Shown piece after piece: positions 25,388 through 34,815 of a stretch of 64,000 nt of DNA; the first letter of the stretch is position 1; every line of letters starts with the position of its first letter. The stretch comes from Intestinibacter bartlettii. Lineage in GTDB: Bacteria > Bacillota > Clostridia > Peptostreptococcales > Peptostreptococcaceae. The position numbers and the translations under genes are program-made. The notes under the pieces are model-generated. The model ran no database searches. It was not told the DNA's origin and was given only the letters and a program-made list of their open reading frames with translations. The stretch covers positions 2,418,001 through 2,482,000 of the forward strand of contig CP102273.1 of assembly GCA_025148965.1 (NCBI GenBank). Direction: 5' to 3'.

Positions 25388-25591
25388 TGATTTTCATTAT
25401 TAAAATGCATTTTTAATAAATATTTTTTCTATTGTTAATTCCAAAATTCTTTATAATCTTCTCTAAAATCTGTTAGTGTTTTTAAATATGATTTTTAATT
25501 TATCCAAACGCTAAATATACTAAATTTGTGAATATTACTTATCTATAAGTGTAGCATTAACGTTTAATCAAAAGTCAATACTAAATCTCAT

Positions 25592-25623
25592 AAAAAAAGA
25601 TGCCTAAAAATTAATTTAGGCAC
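25592..25623 (-). terminator. Terminator of the YARHG-domain gene
   Basis: TGCCTAAA (25601-25608) pairs with TTTAGGCA (25615-25622); seven T follow on the minus strand. Confidence 0.8.
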
Positions 25624-25651
25624 CCACATAACTATCCTTTCAAATCTTAAT

Positions 25652-26365
25652 CTACATACTATCTTCTACACTTTTCAAAAACTGAATATTTTTAATTTCT
25701 ATATTTGTCAACATAGTCTTATCATTAAAATTACTGGGTTCTATAACTCCTCGATACCAAGACTTGCTATTGAAATAATTTCTTAAATCTTGTGATTGGA
25801 ACTTTCTGCCGTGTCTTGCGTATATTTCATTTCTAGCATATCTAAGTTGTTGTTTTGATAACCCTTGTATATCACTTGATGTAAGTAATACATCGCTGCT
25901 GTATGATATAATATATCCGCCTGTTTTGTTACTACTGCTGCTATTATTTCTAGTATAGCTATTATATTCATTATTATTTGTGTAACTATTATACTCATTT
26001 TTACTAGTATAATTGTTATATTCATTATAAGCTGGATCGGTATTACTTTGTGATGAGCCTTGACTTTGTTGATTTGAACTTGAAGCTGCTTGTTCACTTT
26101 GTGTTGCAACATCACTATTATCATTGCCCATAAATTGTTTTCCAAGAAGTACAATTACTGCAACTACAACTAAAGTTCCTATGATTATTTTTATAATTTG
26201 AGCCCAATCTGTTTGATTATTATTTGGATATCTATAATCATTATAATTGGGTTGATTATAATTTATATTTTGGCTTTGACTATAATTTTCATCCATCGGT
26301 GCACCACATTTTATACAAAATTTTGCACCGTCATTGTTTATATGATTACATCGCTTACAAATCAT
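25652..26365 (-). CDS. Zinc-ribbon, single-pass membrane protein with extracellular YARHG domain
   Basis: A 237-residue protein. An N-terminal zinc ribbon (CKRCNHINNDGAKFCIKCG) is followed by an Asn/Tyr-rich stretch, one transmembrane helix (about residues 55-75), a low-complexity Ser/Gln/Asn/Tyr segment with repeated NEYNSYT units, and a C-terminal YARHG domain (RYARNEIYARHGRKF, then a Trp-Tyr containing region). YARHG domains are extracellular in most proteins that carry them. Its function is unknown. The GTG at 26374 touches the GGGG ribosome-binding site, so the ATG at 26365 is chosen. Confidence 0.82.
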   Translation of the reverse strand: MICKRCNHINNDGAKFCIKCGAPMDENYSQSQNINYNQPNYNDYRYPNNNQTDWAQIIKIIIGTLVVVAVIVLLGKQFMGNDNSDVATQSEQAASSSNQQSQGSSQSNTDPAYNEYNNYTSKNEYNSYTNNNEYNSYTRNNSSSSNKTGGYIISYSSDVLLTSSDIQGLSKQQLRYARNEIYARHGRKFQSQDLRNYFNSKSWYRGVIEPSNFNDKTMLTNIEIKNIQFLKSVEDSM

Positions 26366-26597
26366 ATCAAACACCCCTTTTTATTTGAAAAATCGTTTAA
26401 ACTTAAATCTAAATGATAAATCCATATTTCCCCCTCCTTATTCAATTTAACTGATTTTTTTACTAGAATGAAATCTAAGATTTATTAAGATTATTTTCGA
26501 AATGATTATTAAAATAAATTAAACTCTGATTAATTTTATTAATTTTAGAACCATAATATTACTAAGAATATGTCACAATTGTGTCACAAATTATTCA

Positions 26598-26643
26598 CAA
26601 AAAAAGACCGATCACGAAACCAATCGTGTCAGTCTTTTTTGAA
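26598..26643. terminator. Strong bidirectional terminator
   Basis: AAAAAGACCGATCACGA (from 26601) pairs with TCGTGTCAGTCTTTTTT with A and T runs on both sides. It ends the predicted small RNA on the minus strand. Confidence 0.85.
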
Positions 26644-26853
26644 GAATCGTATAATCATTAGGCATACTGGTCATAACTCTACCGTAGATTAATATGTAAC
26701 GCGCAAAATACATATAATCTAAAACTAGTATGTTTATCTTTTAAAGATTTTGATACTAATTAAAAACTCTAAATATTATATAGACTAGAAAGCTACCACA
26801 CTTAACCCAAATCTATTTAAGAAATATTTAAACTTTTGCTATTTCCTTAGCCT
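26599..26853 (-). ncRNA. Predicted Fur-controlled small RNA
   Basis: A minus-strand promoter (TTTACA-17-TATAAT, 26888-26860) with a Fur box across its -35 is followed after about 250 bases by a strong terminator whose T-run ends at 26599. No ORF with a ribosome-binding site lies between; the longest ATG frame is 20 codons without one. A 12-bp stem around AGATTAATATGTA (26686-26698) and TACATATAATCT (26709-26720) and a weaker one near the 5' end give the RNA structure. Fur repression of the promoter would make this an iron-starvation RNA comparable in logic to RyhB or FsrA, though no sequence kinship to them is seen. Confidence 0.6.
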
Positions 26854-26859
26854 AAATTA

Positions 26860-26908
26860 ATTATATCAAACTTTTTTCATTTTGTAAATGATATTAATTA
26901 TCATTATC
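26860..26908 (-). promoter_or_regulatory. Fur box overlapping a sigma-A promoter
   Basis: The minus strand reads GATAATGATAATTAATATC (26908-26890), 17 of 19 bases identical to the Fur consensus GATAATGATAATCATTATC. Directly after it comes TTTACA (26888-26883), a 17-base spacer and TATAAT (26865-26860). The geometry fits repression by Fur-Fe2+. Confidence 0.7.
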
Positions 26909-27299
26909 GTAATTTTTTATTTATTTTTGTTTTTTTATTGATTTACTTTCTTTTTTTTCAATAATTTAAAGTATATTTTGTATTTTAATTTATTTTTTTA
27001 ATCAAATAAGACTAAATACAAACATTAACATTAACATTTTTTAAAATTATTACAATTTCGCAAGTTAATTTTTATAACCTCCAAATTTCTAATATTATCT
27101 TGCATTTTATTTAATATAAAAATCTCTTTCCTTGTAATTATATCCCATGTCAAATTTTATCAAGCCACGCTATATATACTCTGTAATACAAGATTTTAAC
27201 TCGATTGTAAATAATAAAACTTATATATTTTACATAAGTTTGGATATATTTTTCAGAATTTATTTTATTTTTCAAATTTAGAAGATTTGCATTTACATC
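26909..27299. other. AT-rich intergenic DNA with no recognised gene
   Basis: Nearly 400 bases of very AT-rich sequence. The only structure seen is a small inverted repeat AAACTTAT / ATAAGTTT (27217-27241). No ORF with a ribosome-binding site and no known riboswitch motif was recognised. Confidence 0.4.
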
Positions 27300-27328
27300 T
27301 TGCTTTAATTTCAAATCCCCATTATAAT
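27300..27328 (+). promoter_or_regulatory. Promoter of the AGCS symporter gene
   Basis: TTGCTT (27300-27305), 17 bases, TATAAT (27323-27328) lies 44 bases upstream of the ATG. Confidence 0.55.
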
Positions 27329-27371
27329 ATTCATTAACGTTGTATTTAATAATTATTTTGAGGAGGGGTTT

Positions 27372-28805
27372 ATGGAAACTTTAAACAATATTATAACTGT
27401 AGTAAATGATTTTTTATGGACTTATATTCTTGTAATAGCTCTTATAGTTTTAGGAATATATTTCACTATAAAAACAAAATTTGTTCAATTTAGATATTTC
27501 AAAGAAATGTTCAGACTTTTAGGTGATGGAATGGGCAAAGATGCCAAAGGTGACGGGAAGGTTTCTTCATTCCAGGCATTTTGTATAAGTACTGCATCTC
27601 GTGTAGGTACTGGTAATATAGCAGGTATATCAATCGCCATCGTAGGCGGTGGACCTGGTGCAATATTCTGGATGTGGGTTGTAGCACTTATCGGATCTGC
27701 ATCAAGCTTTGTTGAAAGTACATTAGCACAAATATATAAAGTTAGAGATGGAGCTGCATTTAGAGGTGGTCCAGCTTATTATATAGAACAAGGTTTAAAA
27801 AACAAAAAAATGGCAATACTATTCTCAGTATTAATAACAATATCTTTCGCATTTGTATTTAATGCTGTTCAATCTAATACAATGACTGTTGCATTTCATG
27901 CAGCTTTCGGTATAGATAAATTCCTTATGGGAATAATATTATGTGCCTTAACTACTGCTGTTATATTTGGTGGAGTTCAAAGAATAGCAAAAATAACTGA
28001 GGTTATAGTTCCAATATTTGCTGTAGCATACATATTAGTTGCATTATTTATAGTTTTCAAAAACATAAACTTAATGCCACAAGTATTCGAAGCAATATTC
28101 TCACAAGCACTTAACTTCAAAGATTTCACTGTTGGTACATTCACAGGAACAATATTAGTCGGAATAAAAAGAGGTTTATTCTCTAACGAAGCTGGTATGG
28201 GTAGTGCACCTAATGCTGCTGCAACTGCAGATACTTCACACCCAGTAAAACAAGGTTTAATACAATCACTTGGTGTTTTCACAGATACAATAATAATCTG
28301 TACTTGTACTGCATTTATGGTACTTCTATACACTCAATTTAACACAACAAGCGGCGCTACTAGCATAGAACTTGCACAAGAAGCATTAAGCTATCACATA
28401 GGTTCTTTAGGATATACATTTATAGCTATATGCATCTTCCTATTTGCATTTAGTTCAATCGTCGGAAACTACTACTACGGTCAATCTAACATAGAGTTTA
28501 TATTCGGAGAAAATAAAGCTTTAATGGCTGTATTTAGAGTTTTAGTTGTAGGAATGGTTTTATTTGGTTCTCTTACAAAAGTTCAAATCGTTTGGGACTT
28601 AGCCGATGTAATGATGGCGCTTATGGCCATAGTAAATCTAGTTGCTATAACTCTTCTTGGAAAATTTGCATTTAGAGCATTAGATGACTATACTAGACAA
28701 AGAAAAGCTGGTATCTCAAATCCAACATTTAATCCTGCTAACATAGAAGGTCTTGGAAAAGTTGAATGTTGGGGAAATGATGATGACGAAGAAGCTACAA
28801 TATAA
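27372..28805 (+). CDS. AGCS-family sodium:alanine/glycine symporter
   Basis: A 477-residue integral membrane protein with about eleven hydrophobic segments. The AGCS signature is clear: ISTASRVGTGNIAGISIAIV (near residue 80) and FSNEAGMGSAPNAAATADTS (near residue 275), both parts of the amino acid and Na+ sites. It takes up alanine or glycine with Na+. GAGGAGGGG precedes the ATG. It is a single-gene transcript ended by a hairpin at 28850. Members of this family are known both in amino acid uptake and in response to glycine, but the exact substrate is not visible. Confidence 0.93.
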   Translation: METLNNIITVVNDFLWTYILVIALIVLGIYFTIKTKFVQFRYFKEMFRLLGDGMGKDAKGDGKVSSFQAFCISTASRVGTGNIAGISIAIVGGGPGAIFWMWVVALIGSASSFVESTLAQIYKVRDGAAFRGGPAYYIEQGLKNKKMAILFSVLITISFAFVFNAVQSNTMTVAFHAAFGIDKFLMGIILCALTTAVIFGGVQRIAKITEVIVPIFAVAYILVALFIVFKNINLMPQVFEAIFSQALNFKDFTVGTFTGTILVGIKRGLFSNEAGMGSAPNAAATADTSHPVKQGLIQSLGVFTDTIIICTCTAFMVLLYTQFNTTSGATSIELAQEALSYHIGSLGYTFIAICIFLFAFSSIVGNYYYGQSNIEFIFGENKALMAVFRVLVVGMVLFGSLTKVQIVWDLADVMMALMAIVNLVAITLLGKFAFRALDDYTRQRKAGISNPTFNPANIEGLGKVECWGNDDDEEATI

Positions 28806-28848
28806 TTCGGATTTAAAATAGTTAAAATTATTATACTAATTTTCAATA

Positions 28849-28886
28849 TAAGGTGGAGTAAAACAATGTTTTGCTTCACCTTTTTA
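28849..28886 (+). terminator. Terminator of the AGCS gene
   Basis: AAGGTGGAGTAAAACA (28850-28865) pairs with TGTTTTGCTTCACCTT (28867-28882, two non-canonical pairs), then TTTT. Confidence 0.8.
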
Positions 28887-29014
28887 ATATGTTAAAAATA
28901 TTTAATCTTATCATATATATAAATAATATATAATTAATAATAATTCATATTAAAATAACATAAATATTTAAGTTGTCATTAATATAATTTAAGTTTATAG
29001 ATTGGGGGACTAAA

Positions 29015-30106
29015 ATGCAAAATGAATCAGATTTGAAATTAAAAAAACAAAAGGAATTCTTAATAAAATTCTGTTACTTCGGTGTTATCATCGGAACGAC
29101 AATAATTATAATCAAAGTTTTAGGATCTATACTTACACCTTTTTTAATCGCATTTATAATTGCAGCTATTTTAAATCCATTAATAAAATTTTCTTGTAAA
29201 AAACTTCATATTAACCGCGCCATTATATCCATATTATTTGTCCTTACATTTTATACAGTTGCATCTTTTATAATAATTTTGATTGGATCAAAACTTTTAG
29301 TACTACTTCAAAGTTTATTTACAACATTACCACAATTTTTTACAACTTATTTTGAACCATATATTAGAGACACTTTCACACATTTTGAAAAATTATTTTT
29401 ATCACTAGATCCAAATGTGATTTCAGCATTAGAAGAAAGTTCCTCTAGCTTAATAAGTACACTTGGCAACTTTGTAAGCAAATTTTCAACAATGGTTGTA
29501 AGCTATGTATCAGGATTTGCAACAACTATCCCTGCAATATTCTTAAAAACAGTCATAACAATAATCGTTACATTTTTTATAACTATAGATTTCGAGAAAA
29601 TAATAAATTTTATAAAACGACAACTTCCAGAAAGTGCATCAAAACCTATTAAAGAAAGTAAAAAATTTATAACTACTACATTATTTAAATGCTTGTTATC
29701 TTATGTACTTATACTAAGCATCACTTTTACAGAAATTGCGATAGGACTTACTATACTTCAAATTCCTAATGCTATACTTATTGCAGTTGTTATTGCCATA
29801 TTTGATATATTGCCTGTTCTCGGTACTGGCGGAATAATGATTCCTTGGGCTATAATAGCACTGCTTTATGGCAATTATACAATAGGAATTGGCGTCGCTA
29901 TTCTTTATATAATTATCACGATTATCAGAAATATCATCGAGCCGAAATTAGTCGGTCAACAAGTTGGACTCCACCCAGTTGTAACTCTTATAAGTATGTT
30001 TGTAGGACTTCACTTTTTAGGATTTATCGGTATGCTTGGACTTCCAATTACTATTGCCCTTCTTCGATATTTAAACGATAAAGGTATAGTTAAGATATTT
30101 AAATAA
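29015..30106 (+). CDS. AI-2E family transporter / permease
   Basis: A 363-residue membrane protein with about eight hydrophobic segments in the pattern of the AI-2E (PerM/YtvI/TqsA) family: two helices at the N-terminus, a long extracytoplasmic loop (about residues 75-150), and a conserved C-terminal block with FDILPVLGTGGIMIPWAIIA and IIEPKLVGQQVGLHPVVTL. Members include autoinducer-2 exporters and Na+/Li+ antiporters; the substrate here is unknown. GGGGG precedes the ATG. Confidence 0.9.
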   Translation: MQNESDLKLKKQKEFLIKFCYFGVIIGTTIIIIKVLGSILTPFLIAFIIAAILNPLIKFSCKKLHINRAIISILFVLTFYTVASFIIILIGSKLLVLLQSLFTTLPQFFTTYFEPYIRDTFTHFEKLFLSLDPNVISALEESSSSLISTLGNFVSKFSTMVVSYVSGFATTIPAIFLKTVITIIVTFFITIDFEKIINFIKRQLPESASKPIKESKKFITTTLFKCLLSYVLILSITFTEIAIGLTILQIPNAILIAVVIAIFDILPVLGTGGIMIPWAIIALLYGNYTIGIGVAILYIIITIIRNIIEPKLVGQQVGLHPVVTLISMFVGLHFLGFIGMLGLPITIALLRYLNDKGIVKIFK

Positions 30107-30123
30107 ATTAAATTTGAAAAATT

Positions 30124-30163
30124 AAAAGGACTACCGCAAATTGTTTGTGATAGTCCTTTTTTA
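30124..30163 (+). terminator. Terminator of the AI-2E gene
   Basis: AAAAGGACTA (30124-30133) and TAGTCCTTTT (30151-30160) enclose a 17-base loop and precede TTAAT. Confidence 0.7.
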
Positions 30164-30214
30164 ATATATTTAAAATAAAGATTTTATATAATAGATTTTA
30201 AATAGTTTTTATAT

Positions 30215-31411
30215 TTATTTTACTAATTTAGCGTATTCTTTACCAGCTTCTACACAAGCTTGTAAAGTTGCTTCATCTGGGAAGAATTTTTTCTTAACTG
30301 TTTCAACTGGCATTTTGAAATTCATTGATTTTAATGTATTTTCAGCCATTGAAATACCTTCTCCACTCCATCCATAAGAACCAAATACACCTGCTATAGT
30401 TCCTCTGTTTGCCATTGGGTCTACATTAGAGAATAAATCCCACATAGGTTTAACCATTGTTCTGTTTATTGTTGGTGAACCTAATACAACAACTTTTGAT
30501 TCTAAGAATTTATCGTGCATTTCTTCATGAGTTAATTGTTCTAAGTCATAAAGCCCAACTTCAACACCTTCAGATCTTGCACCTTCCGCAACTTTTTCAG
30601 CCATTTTTTTAGTATTACCATAAGCAGATAAGTAGAATATACTGACTTTGTTGTTGTTAGTAGCTCCTACAGCACCTTGTGACCATTCTATATATCTCTT
30701 AACTTGTTCCATAGGTTCTTCTGATAATATTGGACCATGTGAAGTTAATATTGTGTCAAAATCAATACCTAATCCTACAACTTTGTCTACACCATCTAAT
30801 ACGAATTGTGCAAATGGTTTAACTATGCAGTCATAGTAAACTTTTGATGCTTTTATATAATCTTCGTTATTTTTAACACATTTAGGGTCGAAATCACCAT
30901 AATGACATCCAAAAGCATCACATGTGAATAATACTTTGTCTTCTTCAACATAAGTGAACATAGTATCTGCCCAGTGAAGCATTGGCGCAGTTATGAATCT
31001 TAAATTTCTTTTACCTATATTTAAAACTTCTCCATCTTTTATTGTTTTAAATTTGAAGTCTCTATTTAATTGATTAGTTAAATAGTTTTTAGCAGCTGTA
31101 GTACAATAAACTACTGCATCTGGATTTCTTTCTAATATATATGATAAACTACTAGCATGGTCTGGTTCTGTATGGTGAACTACTATATAGTCTATATTTT
31201 CTATTGGCGTTATTGCCTCTATTTTTTCAAAGAATATATCCTTGAAGTTTGATTTTACTGTGTCTATTAAAACTGTTTTTTCATCTTTTATAAGATATGA
31301 ATTGTAAGTTGTTCCAAATTCAGTCTCCATTATTATATCAAATACCTCTAGATCTTTGTCTAAAACCCCTGTATAATAGATATCTTTTTTTATTTCAAGT
31401 ACATTGCTCAT
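30215..31411 (-). CDS. fprA: Flavodiiron protein (A-type flavoprotein, FprA)
   Basis: A 398-residue cytoplasmic oxygen/nitric-oxide reductase. The N-terminal metallo-beta-lactamase-like domain holds the diiron site: VVHHTEPDHASSLSY (HxExDH), a His in MLHWADTMF, an Asp in FTCDAFGCH and a His in LTSHGP. The C-terminal flavodoxin domain starts near residue 255 (IFYLSAYGNTKKMAEKV) and binds FMN. No rubredoxin module is attached. AGGAGG precedes the ATG. It detoxifies O2 or NO in strict anaerobes. A small BFD-like [2Fe-2S] gene upstream has its own terminator. Confidence 0.94.
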   Translation of the reverse strand: MSNVLEIKKDIYYTGVLDKDLEVFDIIMETEFGTTYNSYLIKDEKTVLIDTVKSNFKDIFFEKIEAITPIENIDYIVVHHTEPDHASSLSYILERNPDAVVYCTTAAKNYLTNQLNRDFKFKTIKDGEVLNIGKRNLRFITAPMLHWADTMFTYVEEDKVLFTCDAFGCHYGDFDPKCVKNNEDYIKASKVYYDCIVKPFAQFVLDGVDKVVGLGIDFDTILTSHGPILSEEPMEQVKRYIEWSQGAVGATNNNKVSIFYLSAYGNTKKMAEKVAEGARSEGVEVGLYDLEQLTHEEMHDKFLESKVVVLGSPTINRTMVKPMWDLFSNVDPMANRGTIAGVFGSYGWSGEGISMAENTLKSMNFKMPVETVKKKFFPDEATLQACVEAGKEYAKLVK

Positions 31412-31605
31412 TAATTTACCTCCTATTTTTTCAATAATTTATGTCAATATATCTTAATTGCCGTTCTATATATTGTTTTGTTTAGTATTTTCTATTTATT
31501 ATATACCCAGCTATTACTTCAATAAACAAATTTTACTAATTTTAAATTTTTAATTTCTTATATTGATTATTTACAAAATGAACCCAAAATATGAGATGAA
31601 AATCA

Positions 31606-31654
31606 AATAAAGACTATAGATGATGAACAATTCATCTTCCATAGTCTTTTATTC
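31606..31654 (-). terminator. Terminator of the BFD-like gene
   Basis: AAAGACTAT (31609-31617) pairs with ATAGTCTTT (31641-31649), with an inner GATGA/TCATC stem, then TTTATTT on the minus strand. Confidence 0.75.
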
Positions 31655-31658
31655 AAAA

Positions 31659-31832
31659 TTATTTTACTAACTCATCTAATATTTCTTGTATTTCATCTTC
31701 ACACATACCACATATAGTACCTGCTTCAGTTTCATCTTTTATGTCGTCTAAAGTTTTAGCGCCATTTTCGATTGCTTCTTTGATTGTATTATATGTAATA
31801 TCTAAACATGTACATACTACTCTATCTTCCAT
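31659..31832 (-). CDS. BFD-like [2Fe-2S] protein
   Basis: A 57-residue protein with the four-Cys pattern of bacterioferritin-associated ferredoxin domains: VCTCLDIT near the start and GTICGMCEDE near residue 40, with a helical segment between (TIKEAIENGAKTLDDIK). It would carry one [2Fe-2S] cluster and act as a small electron carrier or assembly partner. AGGAG precedes the ATG. It stands between the class II aldolase and the flavodiiron gene on the same strand but forms its own transcript. Confidence 0.8.
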   Translation of the reverse strand: MEDRVVCTCLDITYNTIKEAIENGAKTLDDIKDETEAGTICGMCEDEIQEILDELVK

Positions 31833-31989
31833 TTTAGTTCTCCTGTTTCAATTAATATTTAGAAAGCTTTCTATTTATATTCTGTCGACATTTTTATTAT
31901 ACCCATTAGATATGTTATGAAACAGATTTTATGTTTTTACCAAATATTACAATTATATTTTTATTATCTTAATATCTATATGTGTTTAC

Positions 31990-32030
31990 AACAGAAAAGC
32001 TGTAGCAATTTGCCACAGCTTTTCTATTTT
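31990..32030 (-). terminator. Terminator of the fructose operon
   Basis: AGAAAAGCTGT (31993-32003) pairs with ACAGCTTTTCT (32015-32025) around AGCAATTTGCC, followed by T-rich sequence on the minus strand. Confidence 0.85.
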
Positions 32031-32057
32031 AAAATTGTATTTATTTCATTTTTATAT

Positions 32058-32906
32058 CTATGCTTTATTATTGCTTTTGCAAACTAAGATTTTTGATTTT
32101 ACATATTCTTTTACATATTCTCTTCCTAATGAGCTATATTTTTTAGGATCTATTGTATCAGGATTTTTATCTAATACTTCTTTTACACCTTTGCTGAATG
32201 CAATTCTTAAATCTGTTGCATAATTAACTTTACAAATACCTCTTTCAATACATTTCTCAACAGTTTCATCAGGTACACCAGATGTTCCGTGAAGAACTAG
32301 TGGTATATCTACAACTTGTCTTATTTCTGATAATCTATCTATGTCTAGCTTAGGTTCACCCTTATAAACACCATGTGCTGTTCCAATTGCTACTGCTAGT
32401 GAATCTACTCCTGTTTTTTCAACAAATTGTTTTGCTTCTTCTGGATCTGTATATCCACCATCTCCGCCATCTAAATCATCTTCTTTTCCACCAACTTTAC
32501 CTAACTCAGCTTCTACTGGTATATTTGCACAATTACAAACATCTACTACTGATTTAGTTAATTCTATATTTTCCTCAAAACTGCTATGTGAACCATCTAT
32601 CATAACTGAAGTATATCCAGCTCTAAATGCTTTTATTGCAAGCTCAAAGCTATTTCCATGATCAAGATGCATTGCAATCGGAACATTTGCTTTTTCAGCT
32701 GCTACTTTTGCATTTGCTAAAAAGAATTCTACATCTGCATATTTTACAGTTGATGGTGTTGTCTGCATTATTACAGGTGAGTTTAATTCCTCTGCTGCTT
32801 CAACTACTGCCATAACCATTTCCATATTTTCTACATTGAAAGCTCCTACTGCATAATTGTCTTTTTGAGCATTTATTAACATTTGTTTTGTTGTAACTAA
32901 AGCCAT
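32058..32906 (-). CDS. Class II fructose/tagatose-bisphosphate aldolase
   Basis: A 282-residue zinc aldolase that splits fructose 1,6-bisphosphate (or tagatose 1,6-bisphosphate). Zn ligands are seen in PIAMHLDHGNSF, in GTAHGVY and in VLHGTSGVPDE; catalytic Asp is the one in LDHG. The YTDPEEAKQFVEKTGVDSLA segment is typical of the Fba/GatY group. It is the last gene of an operon with a PTS permease and a PfkB-type sugar-phosphate kinase, so it completes the route from imported sugar to triose phosphates. Fructose is the more likely sugar because the permease is of the Fru family. Confidence 0.92.
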   Translation of the reverse strand: MALVTTKQMLINAQKDNYAVGAFNVENMEMVMAVVEAAEELNSPVIMQTTPSTVKYADVEFFLANAKVAAEKANVPIAMHLDHGNSFELAIKAFRAGYTSVMIDGSHSSFEENIELTKSVVDVCNCANIPVEAELGKVGGKEDDLDGGDGGYTDPEEAKQFVEKTGVDSLAVAIGTAHGVYKGEPKLDIDRLSEIRQVVDIPLVLHGTSGVPDETVEKCIERGICKVNYATDLRIAFSKGVKEVLDKNPDTIDPKKYSSLGREYVKEYVKSKILVCKSNNKA

Positions 32907-32936
32907 TTTATCACCCCTATATCAATTAAGTATTTA

Positions 32937-34814
32937 TTATCTACTTAAAAGTTGTACTATTTCCTTTTTACTTTTACTATTTAATATCTCTTTTACAAAT
33001 TCATCGTCCATTAAATTTTGTGCTAAGTGAGATAAAGTTTTTAGATGCAAGTCATTGTCATCATCACCAGCTGCTATCATAAATATTAAATTTGCTTTAT
33101 TTCCATCAACTGAGTCAAAATCGAACCCATCTTTTGATATACCTACTGCAACTCTTGGGATTTTAACTGCAGATGTTTTTGCATGAGGTATCGCAATTCC
33201 ATTTCCAAATCCCGTTGAAGATAACTCTTCTCTTTCTAATATTTCTTTTTTAAATTCGTTTTTATTATTTAAAATTCCATTTTTATCTAGTAATTCTACC
33301 ATTTCATTTATTACATCTTGTTTTGTTTTAGATTTTAAATTCATACAAACTGTATTTTCTTTATATAAATCATTTTTTTGAGAATCGTGTTTTGTTTCAT
33401 TTTTTTCTACATCATTTACTATACTTACATCTTGTCCAGCTATTGCTACTTCTACTTTTGGAGTTACTAATACATATAATACTGCCCCAATTGCAGAACC
33501 TAATAATATACAAGTAATCCATATTAATGGTTTATTAACTAACCCTAATATTAAAAATCCTCCGTGAGGTGCTGGTACCTCTACTTTCATTATATAAGTT
33601 GCTATTGCTGATATTGAAGATCCTGCCATCAATACTGGTATTACTTTCAATGGATTTTTTGCTGCAAATGGTATTGCACCTTCTGTTATATGTGTACAAC
33701 CTAATACATAATTTATTAAACCTGCTGTTCTATCCTCTTCTGTAAAACGATCTTTTTTAAATGTTGCTGCTAAAGCTATTATAAGTGGCGGTGTTATACA
33801 AGCTGCTGATACACCTGCCATAAATAAATAATTTCCTTGCGCTAATAACATAGTTCCTGTTACATATGCTGCTTTATTTACTGGACCACCCATATCAAAT
33901 GCAGACATACAACCTATTATTAACCCTAGTATTACTGGTGATGATTTTTGCATTCCTTCTAAGAAAGACATCATTGATTCATTAAGCATTGAACATGGTC
34001 CACCAAGTAATATCATACCTACACCAACAACTAATACAGTTATTATTGGAACTATAAAGATAGATTTTAATCCTTCAAGTTGTCTTGGAAGATTTCTTAA
34101 TAAATTAACTACAAACTGAGTAAAGTATCCACCTGCGAAACCACCGATTATACCACCTATAAATCCTGAACCTGTAGCACTTGCTATCATCCCAGCTACA
34201 AAACCAGCCAACATACCAGGTCTACCTGCAATTGATTGTGCTATAAACGCCGTTAAAACTGGAACCATTAGGTTCATTGAATATCCACCCACTTCTTTTA
34301 TTGTTGCAGCTATCGCATTATATTGAGGTGAAGTTGGGTCAAATGAGTAAATCCCCCATAAAAATGATATTGCTGTTAGTACACCACCTGCTACAACTAA
34401 TGGAAGCATATGTGATACCCCATTCATAAGATGTTTGTATATTTGACGGCCAAATGAAACCTTTTCCCCTTGATTATAATTTGATATTTTTACATTACCT
34501 TTTCTTATTGGAACCTTTTTATCTATACATTTTTGTATTAATTCTTTTGCATGATTTATACCTTCAGTAACAGAAACGTCTATAACTGGTCTTCCATTAA
34601 AACGTTCCATATCTACATTTTTATCACATGCAACTATTATTGCATCAGCTTCTTGAATATCCTTTGCTGTAAGTGCATTTTCTACCCCAATTGCTCCATT
34701 TGTTTCTACTTTAATTTCACATCCAAGCTCTTTTGCAGCTTCTTTTAAAGCTTTTTCGGCCATAAAAGTATGTGCAATACCTGTTGGACAGCCAGTAACA
34801 CCTAATATCTTCAT
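32937..34814 (-). CDS. PTS fructose-type permease, domains IIB-IIC-IIA fused
   Basis: A 625-residue sugar importer. The IIB domain comes first (MKILGVTGCPTGIAHTFMAE, phospho-Cys in TGCPTG), then the membrane IIC domain (about residues 125-460, eight or more hydrophobic segments, with conserved GGPVNKAAY), a charged linker, and the IIA domain at the C-terminus (GNGIAIPHAKT, active His). It imports and phosphorylates fructose or a related sugar with phosphate from HPr, whose gene lies at 56081. It starts one base after the kinase stop and is followed by the aldolase. Confidence 0.94.
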   Translation of the reverse strand: MKILGVTGCPTGIAHTFMAEKALKEAAKELGCEIKVETNGAIGVENALTAKDIQEADAIIVACDKNVDMERFNGRPVIDVSVTEGINHAKELIQKCIDKKVPIRKGNVKISNYNQGEKVSFGRQIYKHLMNGVSHMLPLVVAGGVLTAISFLWGIYSFDPTSPQYNAIAATIKEVGGYSMNLMVPVLTAFIAQSIAGRPGMLAGFVAGMIASATGSGFIGGIIGGFAGGYFTQFVVNLLRNLPRQLEGLKSIFIVPIITVLVVGVGMILLGGPCSMLNESMMSFLEGMQKSSPVILGLIIGCMSAFDMGGPVNKAAYVTGTMLLAQGNYLFMAGVSAACITPPLIIALAATFKKDRFTEEDRTAGLINYVLGCTHITEGAIPFAAKNPLKVIPVLMAGSSISAIATYIMKVEVPAPHGGFLILGLVNKPLIWITCILLGSAIGAVLYVLVTPKVEVAIAGQDVSIVNDVEKNETKHDSQKNDLYKENTVCMNLKSKTKQDVINEMVELLDKNGILNNKNEFKKEILEREELSSTGFGNGIAIPHAKTSAVKIPRVAVGISKDGFDFDSVDGNKANLIFMIAAGDDDNDLHLKTLSHLAQNLMDDEFVKEILNSKSKKEIVQLLSR

Positions 34815-34815
34815 A

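Noticed and set aside
26599-26680. 20-codon ORF (MTSMPNDYT...) inside the predicted Fur-controlled RNA
   Set aside because: There is no ribosome-binding site, and its end runs into the terminator stem.
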